Shown here: positions 17,135 through 26,415 of the stretch, piece by piece | How positions within the stretch are numbered: position 1 is the first letter of the stretch | Layout: each line of letters begins with the position of its first letter | From: Moritella marina ATCC 15381 | GTDB taxonomy: Bacteria; Pseudomonadota; Gammaproteobacteria; Enterobacterales; Moritellaceae | Length of the DNA: 64,000 nucleotides | Direction of reading: 5' to 3' | Assembly: GCF_008931805.1 (NCBI RefSeq) | Contig: NZ_CP044399.1 | Span: forward strand, 1,550,001 to 1,614,000 | Program-made: the position numbers and the translations under genes | Notes under the pieces: model-generated | Told to the model about the DNA's origin: nothing | Databases searched by the model: none | What the model saw: the letters and a program-made list of their open reading frames with translations, nothing else

Positions 17135-18058
17135 ATGCTCACAGTTTCTCAATTGAGACGTCATTTCCGTATTACTACACTGTCGATACTATTCAATTTT
17201 TATACCCCAAGTATTGCAGCACAACAATATAGTTTACCAGAATCTGGTTCAAGACTGATTGGCGAGCGAGTACAACATGAAGTCAAAGTGGGTGATTATT
17301 TCCACGCGCTGTCACAACAATATAATATTGGCCTGATCGCGTTAATGGCCTCTAACCCAACCGTTGATCCATTTCTACCTTTACCTGGCACTATGCTGGA
17401 ATTACCGACTCAAATGCTACTACCAAACGTCCCCCGACGTGGCATAGTAATTAATTTACCAGAACTGAGGTTGTACTATTTCCCTAAGAACACCAGCAAG
17501 GTTCACGTTTTTCCTGTTGGGATTGGACGAGAAGGTCGGGCAACCCCGCAAATGGATAGCTTTATTCAAAGTAAGCTTAAAAATCCCGCTTGGACACCGA
17601 CATCAAAAACACGTGCCGAATATTTACAAAAATACAAAATGATACTGCCGGCAATTGTACAGGCTGGTAAATATAACCCGTTAGGTGATTTTGCGTTAAG
17701 GTTGGCTCATGGCCACAGTAATTATCTCATTCATGGTACAAATCAAGCGTTTGGGATCGGTATGCGTATTAGTGCGGGATGTATTCGGATGAATCCGGTT
17801 GATATCGAGTGGTTATATAACAATGTTAATATTAATGAGCCTGTTAAAATTATCAACAAGCCGATAAAGTCCACATTAGAACCCGACGGAAAACGTTACT
17901 TGGAGGTACATTCGCCTTTGTCTTCTAACATGTTAGACGATAGTGATAGTAAGAAAGACATATTGAAGATACTTGAAATTGATAATAGTGTAGATAAAAT
18001 GACTATAGATAAAGCCATATTACTCCATCATGGATTACCCATTAATATTAATATTTAA
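17135..18058 (+). CDS. L,D-transpeptidase with LysM-like domain
   Basis: YkuD-family enzymes form 3-3 peptidoglycan crosslinks or attach Braun lipoprotein. From the ATG at 17135 (AAGGTG site upstream; an earlier ATG at 17090 lacks one and breaks the signal peptide) the protein has 307 residues: signal peptide to about residue 29, LysM-like segment 50-92 (VKVGDYFHALSQQYNIG), then the catalytic domain with His200 and Cys216 in SAGCIRM. It has the ErfK/YbiS layout. The convergent neighbour is lpp, whose C-terminal Lys is the expected substrate of ErfK-type enzymes, so an Lpp-anchoring role is likely but inferred. Confidence 0.85.
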   Translation: MLTVSQLRRHFRITTLSILFNFYTPSIAAQQYSLPESGSRLIGERVQHEVKVGDYFHALSQQYNIGLIALMASNPTVDPFLPLPGTMLELPTQMLLPNVPRRGIVINLPELRLYYFPKNTSKVHVFPVGIGREGRATPQMDSFIQSKLKNPAWTPTSKTRAEYLQKYKMILPAIVQAGKYNPLGDFALRLAHGHSNYLIHGTNQAFGIGMRISAGCIRMNPVDIEWLYNNVNINEPVKIINKPIKSTLEPDGKRYLEVHSPLSSNMLDDSDSKKDILKILEIDNSVDKMTIDKAILLHHGLPININI

Positions 18059-18090
18059 TCAATGAATAAAGCAAAGGGGTTAAGTAAAAG

Positions 18091-18130
18091 CTTAAGTTAG
18101 ATCAACACGATACTGTTGCTCTAACTTAAG
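18091..18130 (-). terminator. Terminator after lpp
   Basis: CTTAAGTTAGA and TCTAACTTAAG (18091-18101 and 18120-18130) pair, and CAACA/TGTTG inside the loop extends the stem. On the - strand it is followed by CTTTTACTT. Strong terminators are usual for highly expressed lpp. Confidence 0.75.
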
Positions 18131-18142
18131 ACACTGGAGAGT

Positions 18143-18412
18143 CTATTTACTATAGGAAGCGGCTATATTATCAATACGCATGTTGGCACGTTCGGCTTCT
18201 TCTTGGGCTTTTTGAGCCGCATCTGTTGCTGATTGCACCATTGATTTCAACGCATCTTGTTCTGATTGTAATGATTGAACCTGATTTGTTAATTCACTGA
18301 CTTCTGAATTCAAACCACCAACACTATCTGTAAGATCGGCCTTGTTGTTTGCACAGCCTGTAAGTAGTACTGCTGTCGTGATAACGCCAGCAACGAGTAA
18401 TTTTTTCATCAT
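18143..18412 (-). CDS. lpp: Major outer membrane (Braun) lipoprotein
   Basis: The 89-residue protein has a lipoprotein signal with lipobox LLTGC (Cys20), then a heptad-repeat coiled coil (DSVGGLNSEVSELTNQV...) and a C-terminal Lys after Tyr-Ser. The mature form of about 70 residues is slightly longer than E. coli Lpp. Trimeric Lpp ties the outer membrane to peptidoglycan through its terminal Lys, a bond made by L,D-transpeptidases such as the one next door. Confidence 0.85.
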   Translation of the reverse strand: MMKKLLVAGVITTAVLLTGCANNKADLTDSVGGLNSEVSELTNQVQSLQSEQDALKSMVQSATDAAQKAQEEAERANMRIDNIAASYSK

Positions 18413-18509
18413 TGAAATTCCTCTCTCGATTAGTCTTAATAATCACACACATTGGATTTGTGTCACCGTTAAGTATGTCAGAGGTTTTGGAATTTTCCAC
18501 TTAATAGGA

Positions 18510-18878
18510 TTAATAGTCTGGTAATGATTGCGTCAAATGCTCTATATCTCGATGTAATAACGCATCATCGGCTAAGTTTAATTGAACTAAACGGCGTAAT
18601 TCAGAAATACTATTAATATCAATACGGGTACAACGCATACCTAATACATGTTCTTCATTATGGATAAGAATAGCTTCCATCATAATGACTTGTTCTGGCG
18701 ATAATTTAATGGACAATGTGATGAGTTGGTTTATATCAAAGACTACATTTCTTGGTCTCGTGCAAGAAAGTCCACGCAGAGATAGATCGATAACATTTGT
18801 TTCCCATTGATGCCCATTACAGGTTAATGAAGCATCGTGGCTAAATAAAACACGCTGAAATTGACGCTTATTTTTCAT
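18510..18878 (-). CDS. PilZ domain c-di-GMP receptor
   Basis: The 122-residue single-domain protein has both PilZ binding motifs: RQFQR at residues 5-9 and DLSLRGLSC near residue 31 (pattern D/NxSxxG). Such proteins bind cyclic di-GMP and act on partner proteins controlling motility or surface traits. It is divergent from a c-di-GMP phosphodiesterase gene, separated by 280 bp in which I see no other feature. Confidence 0.8.
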   Translation of the reverse strand: MKNKRQFQRVLFSHDASLTCNGHQWETNVIDLSLRGLSCTRPRNVVFDINQLITLSIKLSPEQVIMMEAILIHNEEHVLGMRCTRIDINSISELRRLVQLNLADDALLHRDIEHLTQSLPDY

Positions 18879-19158
18879 AATAGCACCTATTAATTAACTA
18901 TATAACTTAATATATTAGGCTAAAAATGATCATTTGGCTGGTGGTTAAATCCCAAAAATTAACTATTATTATGATTATATCTAATACATTAAATAGACAG
19001 CGATTAAATTCATTCATGTCCGGATGAAGGCTTGTGGTAACACTTAGGTTTTTATGCTTTAAATACCATTATTAGCTAGGAGAACAGAGTTGTTGCTCAA
19101 AAGATCATGGTGTAATATGACGAAACGAACTGTTAGTTAGACTTACGAGTAGCCATAA

Positions 19159-20796
19159 ATGCAGATTGAAGATTCATTTTTACCAATTCTAATCACCCAG
19201 CACGGTCAAATTAAGTCTTGTAACCACGTCTTTTCAACATTGCTGGGGCTGACTTCTTATGACGTTATTAATCTTAAAGCGAGTGGTTTATTACACTTAA
19301 AGATTGATGATGAATATTGTGATATTAATACGCTATTTGATTGTTCGAAAGATATTCTTGAAGATGAGGTTCACAGAGGTGAACTTGTAGACTGTAATTA
19401 TTATCATATAAAAGTTGAATTTTATTGTAAAAAAATTGAAAATAATACGTTTAAGTTGTCCTTTAGAGTAACTGAAAATAAAGCCATTGATCCCATTTCT
19501 GGGCTACCAAATGGATGGGCGATGAGTGCTAGAGCAACGCATTTATTTAATACGCAGAATACTCATTCCCTCACACTTCGGATGTTAGTCGTCAGTGTCG
19601 ATAATTTTTCTACTATCAATTTCCGCTATGGCTTTGATACTGGGGATGAATATCTTGCCGTTTTTGGCAAACACCTGCAATCGAAATTACAACATGAAGG
19701 CTTAGTTGTTCGTTTTTCAAATGCTCGCTTTGGTATTTTAATCGAAAACAGAGGTGATCTATCACCGCAGGACTTTATTGATCATATTACAACTATTTGT
19801 CAAAACCTATGCCAATGGTCATTAGCACCATTATGCTTAACTCATAATCTTATGGTGAATAAATCAATTAGTATTGGGATCAGCGCTGAGCATAGCGAAT
19901 ATGATAATTATTTCGCGATGGAAATTGCTGCCGAGACTGCAATGAGAGAATCAGAGCGACACAGTAATTCATATTATTATTTTGCCAAAACAACGATTAA
20001 ACCTGATTTGATGATGAATAAGTTGATTATTGATGAGTTTCCAGTGGCTATTGAAAATTCACGGATCAAGATTCATTATCAACCACAGTATGAGCTTACA
20101 GACAATAAATTGGTCGGTTTTGAGGCTCTGTCTCGTTGGATTCACCCAGATTTAGGCTACATAGCACCTGACGTTTTTGTTCGTATTGCCGAAGATATAG
20201 GGCTGCATTTCGAGTTTGATTTATGGGTCTTTACGCAAGTTTGTAAACAGATTGTTCAATGGCGAGAAATAGATGTTAATAGCCCAAGGATAGCGATTAA
20301 TATATCCTTCAAAACGTTAGAAATGACCAGCTTTGTTACTCGCTTACAAGCTATTATTAACAACACTGGTTGCCCTAAAAATTTACTTGAAATCGAGGTA
20401 ACTGAAACGGCGTCAATCACTAATATGCTAACATTGATCGATAATGTTAGGGCGGTTAAAGCTCTTGGATTACATATTGCCATTGATGATTTTGGTACTG
20501 GCTACTCATCATTAAGTTTGGTAAGAACACTTCGATCATCTCTTGATACTTTAAAAATAGACCGTTCATTAATTGCCGACATATGTGATTCAAAGTTAGA
20601 TCGAGAATTTGCTCGTAAAGTGATTGGGCTAGGGGAAGTGTTAGAAGTTAAAGTACTTGCTGAAGGTGTTGAGACATCAGCGCAGCGTGATCTTTTACAA
20701 GCACTTGGTTGTGATTATGCACAAGGTTATTATTTCGACAAAGCGCTTAGCGATATAGACGCTAAAAATTTAATCATTAACCAAAACTTCGATTAA
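19159..20796 (+). CDS. Cyclic di-GMP phosphodiesterase (PAS-like, degenerate GGDEF, EAL)
   Basis: The 545-residue protein has no membrane segment. Residues 1-105 look PAS-like, 110-280 form a GGDEF-like domain in which the signature is replaced (SNARF where GGDEF is expected), and 290-540 form an EAL domain with intact GFEALSRW, EVTETA, DDFGTGYSS, KIDRSLI and AEGVET motifs. It should therefore degrade c-di-GMP, with the GGDEF part perhaps sensing GTP. It lies opposite a PilZ receptor gene. Confidence 0.85.
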   Translation: MQIEDSFLPILITQHGQIKSCNHVFSTLLGLTSYDVINLKASGLLHLKIDDEYCDINTLFDCSKDILEDEVHRGELVDCNYYHIKVEFYCKKIENNTFKLSFRVTENKAIDPISGLPNGWAMSARATHLFNTQNTHSLTLRMLVVSVDNFSTINFRYGFDTGDEYLAVFGKHLQSKLQHEGLVVRFSNARFGILIENRGDLSPQDFIDHITTICQNLCQWSLAPLCLTHNLMVNKSISIGISAEHSEYDNYFAMEIAAETAMRESERHSNSYYYFAKTTIKPDLMMNKLIIDEFPVAIENSRIKIHYQPQYELTDNKLVGFEALSRWIHPDLGYIAPDVFVRIAEDIGLHFEFDLWVFTQVCKQIVQWREIDVNSPRIAINISFKTLEMTSFVTRLQAIINNTGCPKNLLEIEVTETASITNMLTLIDNVRAVKALGLHIAIDDFGTGYSSLSLVRTLRSSLDTLKIDRSLIADICDSKLDREFARKVIGLGEVLEVKVLAEGVETSAQRDLLQALGCDYAQGYYFDKALSDIDAKNLIINQNFD

Positions 20797-20930
20797 ACTT
20801 TACTCCTTTTTCTTTCTTCCATTTTAAATCGCCCGCTATTTATAAATATTTGATCGTGTAAGGATAGATTTCAATTTGTGACTGTCTGACTATCAATGAT
20901 AGTTAACAAAGATGAATAGAGGTTATCCCT

Positions 20931-21632
20931 ATGAACAAACATTTACTTGCGACAGTTCTCGCTACTAGCTCTTTTATTTCTCCAAGTTTGATGGCTGCAG
21001 ATGTCAGTTTCCCTCATTTAGAAACAACCGGTATGGGGGAAATTGTGACTCCGCCAGATATGGCGTTATTTAGCGTACAAGTTTCTGAATTAGGCAAGAC
21101 AGCAAAAGATGCTAAGCATGCTGTTGATAGCGCAATAGCAGCATTTAACCAGCGCTTAGAAAATGAAGGGGTCGCTAGAATTGATATTGAAAGTTCGAAT
21201 ATATCTCTGCGTCCAGAATACCTTTATAAAAAAGATAACAAACCAGAGTTAATTGGTTATCGTGCAAATAGACATGTCACCGTCACTGTGCGTGAGCTAG
21301 ATAAATTAAATCAATTTTTAGATGGTGCGCTTGGTGATGGTATTAACAGTATCAATAGTATTGAATTGAAAGTAAGTAATGAGAGTAATTATCTCGAGCA
21401 AGCACGCAAAGCTGCGATCATGGATGCGAAACAAAAGGCACAATCTCTTGCTAATGGCTTTGATGAGGAAATTGATGGGGTGTGGAAGATTTCATATCGT
21501 CCATCTCAATCACGGCCTGTGATGATGAGAGCGATGGCTATGGATAGTGGTGTGAATATTGAGTCATCATACCAAGATACACAAATCGTTATTCGTGATC
21601 AGGTCGATGTGGTATTCCGTCTTAAAGATTAA
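20931..21632 (+). CDS. SIMPL domain (DUF541, YggE-like) periplasmic protein
   Basis: The 233-residue product has a signal peptide (cleavage after MAADV region) and the SIMPL/DUF541 fold: TTGMGEIVTPPDMALFSVQV, GYRANRHVTVTVRELDKL and ARKAAIMDAKQKAQSLA. YggE homologues are linked to oxidative stress resistance, but the biochemical role is unclear. It is monocistronic and ends at a strong bidirectional terminator. Confidence 0.85.
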   Translation: MNKHLLATVLATSSFISPSLMAADVSFPHLETTGMGEIVTPPDMALFSVQVSELGKTAKDAKHAVDSAIAAFNQRLENEGVARIDIESSNISLRPEYLYKKDNKPELIGYRANRHVTVTVRELDKLNQFLDGALGDGINSINSIELKVSNESNYLEQARKAAIMDAKQKAQSLANGFDEEIDGVWKISYRPSQSRPVMMRAMAMDSGVNIESSYQDTQIVIRDQVDVVFRLKD

Positions 21633-21657
21633 GGTTGGTTACCTTGTTATAAAAATT

Positions 21658-21681
21658 CAGGCCTTGCAACAGCAAGGCCTG
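21658..21681. terminator. Bidirectional terminator
   Basis: CAGGCCTTGC and GCAAGGCCTG form a perfect 10-bp stem with a 4-base loop, flanked by A-rich and T-rich runs. It serves the SIMPL gene and the convergent lyase-like gene. Confidence 0.9.
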
Positions 21682-21700
21682 ATTTTTATTTATCACTTAA

Positions 21701-22660
21701 TTATTTAGAAAAACTAAGTGGTTTTGAACTTAGCGTAAAATGATCTAAGTAAGCTGTTGAATCACGATCTACAGCCCATTTATCATCGTTACCGCCATGC
21801 CATAGCTGGGTAAATTGGTAATTAATTGCATGTATACCGCTTTCAGAAAACGTCATGTTCTTACGCTCAAGTACCTTAAAACCATTCACGTGGATAGTTA
21901 CAATGCCATTGGCCTGGTGAGCGTCATTCATTTTCACATATTGTTCGATAAGATAAGTCTTTTCACGTTTGAATGAAAAGTTTTTACCTTCGTGTTGATA
22001 ATCAATTTCATCACCACATGTTTTAGTCTTATCCTGATGATAGAAGTAACCAATGGCGCGACCATTTTCACGGAACATTGAACGTAAACTAAAACCTTCG
22101 TCTTCGCCTACCGTTGAACAACCATCGGGTTTTTTATCAACATTCGGGTTTAACCCTGCAAGCCCTGGTATTTTACCGCCCATCGAAAAGTCATAGTCTT
22201 TACCAAAATTTATCTGATATGAGAAATACAATTCGTTATACTCATTTAACTCTTTACCTGCAGATATCCCTTCTTTGTAGGTATCCTTTGGATGCGTTAC
22301 CGCTAACTTATTAGAACCATTCATCGTAATGATATTTGCTCTACCAGTTACGCTTCCCCATTCATTGTTAAAGTCTGAATTAAACATTGATGATGTATAT
22401 TCACCATTCTGCTGATTCTCAAAATCGATGCTATCAATGATACCCTGCGCATTGTTATAATCAACATTTGGTACGACGTCATGAATCTGACTTGGATCAG
22501 TTGGACCTGGATCTGGTGTCGGATCAGGATCTGGTATTGGGTCTGGAACTGGCAATGGAACCGGAACTGGAACTGTTTGAGTGTTGTCATCATTTGATGA
22601 AGATCCACCGCATGCAACTAAAAATGTACCAGTAAATATGCAAAGTAATAATTTTTTCAA
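21701..22660 (-). CDS. Lipoprotein with polysaccharide lyase (PL14-like) domain, copy 1
   Basis: The 319-residue protein is a lipoprotein (LVACGGSSS, Cys17) with a Pro/Asp-rich linker at residues 29-58 and a C-terminal domain with LYFSYQINFG, FSMGGKIPGLAGLN and FSLRSMFRENGRAIGYFYH. These motifs recall family 14 polysaccharide lyases (alginate/glucuronan-type), a call from memory of the family and not proof of substrate. It is the second of two tandem paralogues on the - strand and would act at the cell surface or in the periplasm. The linker is about 16 residues longer than in copy 2. Confidence 0.6.
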   Translation of the reverse strand: MKKLLLCIFTGTFLVACGGSSSNDDNTQTVPVPVPLPVPDPIPDPDPTPDPGPTDPSQIHDVVPNVDYNNAQGIIDSIDFENQQNGEYTSSMFNSDFNNEWGSVTGRANIITMNGSNKLAVTHPKDTYKEGISAGKELNEYNELYFSYQINFGKDYDFSMGGKIPGLAGLNPNVDKKPDGCSTVGEDEGFSLRSMFRENGRAIGYFYHQDKTKTCGDEIDYQHEGKNFSFKREKTYLIEQYVKMNDAHQANGIVTIHVNGFKVLERKNMTFSESGIHAINYQFTQLWHGGNDDKWAVDRDSTAYLDHFTLSSKPLSFSK

Positions 22661-22998
22661 ATGAACTCCTAACTCGTCGTTGTTTTATTTTTAAGCATGC
22701 TATCGTCGTTTTTTATACTGCGCAAGTTCGTAAAACGAACAATATCTGTGTTTTATGTTCGTAAGTCTTTGGTTTGGACTTCTAAGTATTTGACGTTAAA
22801 AGGGCTAAAATTATTTTAAAAATAATTCAATTTTATAGTGCTATATCTCATTTATGTGCTACCGCTAGTTATTTATATAAATAGCAAAGGGTTTTTAATG
22901 ATTAAAACGCTATTTTTCACCTGTAACTTAACGTCACGTTAGTCCATTATGGCCGCGTGGCCGCGTGGCATTTACCATTTTCTATAGGCATAAAAAAT
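22661..22998. other. Spacer between the tandem lyase-like genes
   Basis: No gene is seen. The region directly upstream of copy 1 (from about 22661 to 22910) resembles the region upstream of copy 2 (from about 23955), including the shared leader ATGAACTCCTAACTCGTC and a TTTATGTGCTA stretch, so the duplication included the promoter. Confidence 0.6.
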
Positions 22999-23022
22999 AA
23001 GACCTGGCCAGAGCAAGGTCTT
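22999..23022 (-). terminator. Terminator after lyase-like copy 2
   Basis: AAGACCT and AGGTCTT form the stem; on the - strand it is followed by ATTTTTTAT. Confidence 0.7.
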
Positions 23023-23042
23023 AAATGTAATTAATAACTAGA

Positions 23043-23954
23043 TTATTTAGAATAACTTAAAGGTTCTGTACTTAGCGTAAAGTGATCTAAGTAAGCTGTT
23101 GAATCACGATCTACAGCCCATTTATCATTGTTACCACCATGCCATAGTTGGGTATATTGGTAATTAATTGCATGTATACCGTTTTCAGAAAATGTCATGT
23201 CATTACGCTCAAGTACCTTAAAACCATTTACATAAATCGTCACAATACCATTGGCTTGGTTAGCGTCATTCATTTTCACATACTGTTCGATAAGATATGT
23301 TTTCTCACGTTTGAATGAAAAGTTTTTCCCTTCATGTTGATAATCAATTTCATCACCGCAATCTTTGGTCTTATCCTGATGATAGAAGTAACCAATAGCA
23401 CGGCCATCTTCACGGAACATTGAGCGTAAACTAAAACCTTCATCTTCACCTACCGTTGAACAACCATCTGGTTTTCCACTCACTTGTGAATTTAAACCTG
23501 CAAGTCCTGGTAATTTACCGCCCATCGAAAAGTCATAGTCTTTACCAAAATTAATCTGATATGAAAAATATAATTCGTCATGTTCGATTAACTTCTTGCC
23601 TGCATTTATCCCTTTTTTGTAAGTATCTTTTGGATGAGTTACCGCTAACTTATTTGAACCATCCATCGTAATGATATTTGCTCTTCCAGTAACGTCGCCC
23701 CATTCATTATTAAAATCTGAATTAAACATTGATGACGTATATTCACCATTTTGCTGGTTCTCGAAGTCGACACTATCGATGATACCTTGCGCGTTGTTAT
23801 AATCTACATTTGGTACAACGTCATGAATGTGACTTGGATCCGTTGGTGGTGGAATTGGACCCGGACCCGTTTGAGGATTGTCATCATTTGATGAAGAACC
23901 ACCACATGCAGTTAAAAATGTACCTGTAAATATGCAAAGTAATAACTTTTTCAA
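23043..23954 (-). CDS. Lipoprotein with polysaccharide lyase (PL14-like) domain, copy 2
   Basis: This 303-residue protein is a close paralogue of copy 1: the signal peptide, lipobox (LTACGGSSS) and nearly all of the catalytic-type domain are the same, with scattered changes (GGKLPGLAGLNSQVSG, FREDGRAIGYFYH). Only the Pro-rich linker differs clearly, being shorter (GPGPIPPP). The pair points to a recent tandem duplication. The same weak PL14 assignment applies. Confidence 0.6.
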   Translation of the reverse strand: MKKLLLCIFTGTFLTACGGSSSNDDNPQTGPGPIPPPTDPSHIHDVVPNVDYNNAQGIIDSVDFENQQNGEYTSSMFNSDFNNEWGDVTGRANIITMDGSNKLAVTHPKDTYKKGINAGKKLIEHDELYFSYQINFGKDYDFSMGGKLPGLAGLNSQVSGKPDGCSTVGEDEGFSLRSMFREDGRAIGYFYHQDKTKDCGDEIDYQHEGKNFSFKREKTYLIEQYVKMNDANQANGIVTIYVNGFKVLERNDMTFSENGIHAINYQYTQLWHGGNNDKWAVDRDSTAYLDHFTLSTEPLSYSK

Positions 23955-24525
23955 ATGAACTCCTAACTCGTCTCTGTTTAATTTTTAAGCATAGTACTGG
24001 TACTTTTTAATCAATTCAAGTGCGTAAAGCGAACTGCTGTTGTGTGTGATACTTGTAAGTCCTTGGTTTGAAATTCTAAGCAATTGAAGTTAATGGGCTT
24101 AAAATATTATAAAAAAAAATTAATTTTATAGTGTTATATCCTATTTATGTGCTAGCGGAAGTACTTTTTATAAATAGCAATGTATTTATTACTCATAAAT
24201 ACGCTATTGTCTCCACTTTTGTGCATGACAAAATAAATGTTATAAATGAAGTTAAATAGGCTAAGGAATATAGGAATTAGTAAATCTAATGGATATTTTG
24301 GAGTAAAAGGATGTTTAAATTGAATCTATTTACGGAGTGAAAGTATGCTATTAAGGCATTATTACCACCTGGTATTTGTCATTTACCGAGTAGGGGGGTT
24401 AACAATTATTTGAAAATAAATATAATTGATGGTTAAAAATAGGCAGGCATTGCCACTGAATATCTGTAGTTCTACAGGATTACACTAATATTTAGTATGT
24501 CACCCGCTAACATAGAAGGCATCAA
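23955..24525. other. Gene-free spacer
   Basis: The part next to copy 2 is its promoter region and is similar to that of copy 1. The rest is AT-rich. I see no gene, repeat or clear RNA element. Confidence 0.5.
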
Positions 24526-25452
24526 ATGATTATTCGTGATAAACCAAGTGTATTTAAACTGTTTTTTATTCTAGAAGGTTCCATTATTCCGTTGGTCTTT
24601 CCACAAATATTATTTATTGCGTTACTCAGCACCTTAGTTGCATTTGCACAGTACAGTTATCCCATCATATTTCCAACTTATACGATTGCGCCATTTACCC
24701 TGTTAGGTGTCGCACTATCCTTGTTTTTAGGTTTTCGTAATAATGCCTGTTATGAACGTTGGTGGGAAGCGAGAAAACAATGGGGGCAGTTAATAGTCGA
24801 TTCTCGTAGTTTAGCGAGACAGGTATATTCATTTATAGATAGTAATAAAGAAGGGGGGGAATTAATGCAAAAGCGGTTAGTTAATCTGACCATCGCTTTT
24901 AATCATGCATTGCGGCATCATCTACGTAAAACAGAACCGTGGGATGATATACGAAAATTTTTAGAACAAGAAGATATCGATTATCTTAAGAAATCCTATA
25001 ATATTCCAGATTCAATATTACGCTTGATGGGGGTAAAACTTGGTACATGTAGACATAAAAAATTATTGTCTGATTTTCTCGTTCAAAGTATCGATGAACA
25101 CATTACATCAATGACAAGTGTGCAAGCTGCCTGTGAGCGAATCGATAATACGCCATTACCATTTGCATATCGATTACTTGTTCAACGTACATCTTATTTA
25201 TATTGCATCATATTACCCTTTGGACTTGTTGCGTCTCAAGGATTTGCCACGCCACTATTTTGTGCAATAGTCGCGTATACTTTTTTTGGATTAGATGCAT
25301 TAAGTGAAGAGTTAGAAAAACCATTTGGTTTATCTTCTAATGATTTACCACTGCACGCAATGACTCGTTCATTAGAAATTAGTCTGTTGGAATTGATGGG
25401 GGAAACTAACTTACCCGAGCCTATTAAACCTAAATCTCATTTAATAGAATAG
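24526..25452 (+). CDS. Bestrophin family ion channel
   Basis: The 308-residue membrane protein matches the bacterial bestrophin family (YneE type): two N-terminal membrane segments (residues about 25-45 and 52-75), the conserved FRNNACYERWWEARKQWGQL at 82-101, and two more segments around residues 228-262 with the motif FGLDALSEELEKPFG. Bacterial bestrophins are pentameric channels, some cation- rather than chloride-selective. It stands alone, with no operon partner. Confidence 0.85.
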   Translation: MIIRDKPSVFKLFFILEGSIIPLVFPQILFIALLSTLVAFAQYSYPIIFPTYTIAPFTLLGVALSLFLGFRNNACYERWWEARKQWGQLIVDSRSLARQVYSFIDSNKEGGELMQKRLVNLTIAFNHALRHHLRKTEPWDDIRKFLEQEDIDYLKKSYNIPDSILRLMGVKLGTCRHKKLLSDFLVQSIDEHITSMTSVQAACERIDNTPLPFAYRLLVQRTSYLYCIILPFGLVASQGFATPLFCAIVAYTFFGLDALSEELEKPFGLSSNDLPLHAMTRSLEISLLELMGETNLPEPIKPKSHLIE

Positions 25453-25518
25453 GTATTTTTATAATTTATAGTACTTACTTTCTATAATTATTGAGAGTAA
25501 GCACTGTAAATTAACAAG

Positions 25519-26415
25519 CTAAGCTGTTTTTATTTTCAATAAATATTTAGGACTCACGCGATAAATCAACAGTGAAAACAATATTAAGCAACAACCTATC
25601 AATTTTGTCATTCCCATCGTTTCATCGTACCAAAGCATGCTTAAAATTACAGTCCACACTGGTTCTAAAATCATAATGATCGCCGCATTTGCTGTCGTAG
25701 TATTTTTTTGACCTGCAGTTTGTAATGCATAGCGTAAACTCGTTGCAATAAATACACTCATCCCTAACCAACCCCAGGTTTCAATACCGATTAATTCTGG
25801 CCAAGTTTCGGTGAGTAATGACACGGTAATACCTAAAAGACCGGTAACAAATAACTGAATACAGGTAAGGACGAGTGTTGGTATCTTCTGGGCAAAGTGA
25901 CTGTTTAAATTAAACTGAATCGCTAACATCAACGCTGCAATTGCAAACCAGATTTGACTACCTGATAACGACCAAACACTACCTTGTGATAGAAATAACA
26001 AACCTGCAATCGCGAAAGGTAATGAAAACCAAAACATGCGAGGTGGTCTATTTTTAAATAATAACCAAGCAACAATAGGTACTAACAGCATAGATAAACT
26101 CATGATAAAGGCACCTTCGCCCAATGAGTCACTGATCGATATGGCATATATCCAAAGTAATATTGCAGCGCCAAGAAAGCAACCAACTGTTGAAGCTTGG
26201 AGTAAGGTTTTACGATCTAGCGAGAAAAGACCTCGATAACAAAAAGGCAGTAATAATAGCGAGGCAAGAATAAACCTGATGCCGATGAACCCAGCACTGG
26301 GTAAGCCTTGAATAGCTTCGCTAGAAAATATCCAACCGGCAGATGCGAGTAACGTAGTGATCACCAGTATAGAGTCGGCTTTGTGATTTTTTGGCATTAT
26401 GTTCCTGAGGGGCAA
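25519..26415 (-). CDS. EamA/DMT family transporter
   Basis: The 298-residue protein has about ten membrane segments and two EamA halves, typical of drug/metabolite transporters such as RhaT and YdcZ relatives (for example GFIGIRFILASLLLLPF near residue 40, and EPVWTVILSMLWYDE near residue 250). Substrate cannot be told. A divergent long intergenic region lies upstream. Confidence 0.8.
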   Translation of the reverse strand: MPLRNIMPKNHKADSILVITTLLASAGWIFSSEAIQGLPSAGFIGIRFILASLLLLPFCYRGLFSLDRKTLLQASTVGCFLGAAILLWIYAISISDSLGEGAFIMSLSMLLVPIVAWLLFKNRPPRMFWFSLPFAIAGLLFLSQGSVWSLSGSQIWFAIAALMLAIQFNLNSHFAQKIPTLVLTCIQLFVTGLLGITVSLLTETWPELIGIETWGWLGMSVFIATSLRYALQTAGQKNTTTANAAIIMILEPVWTVILSMLWYDETMGMTKLIGCCLILFSLLIYRVSPKYLLKIKTA

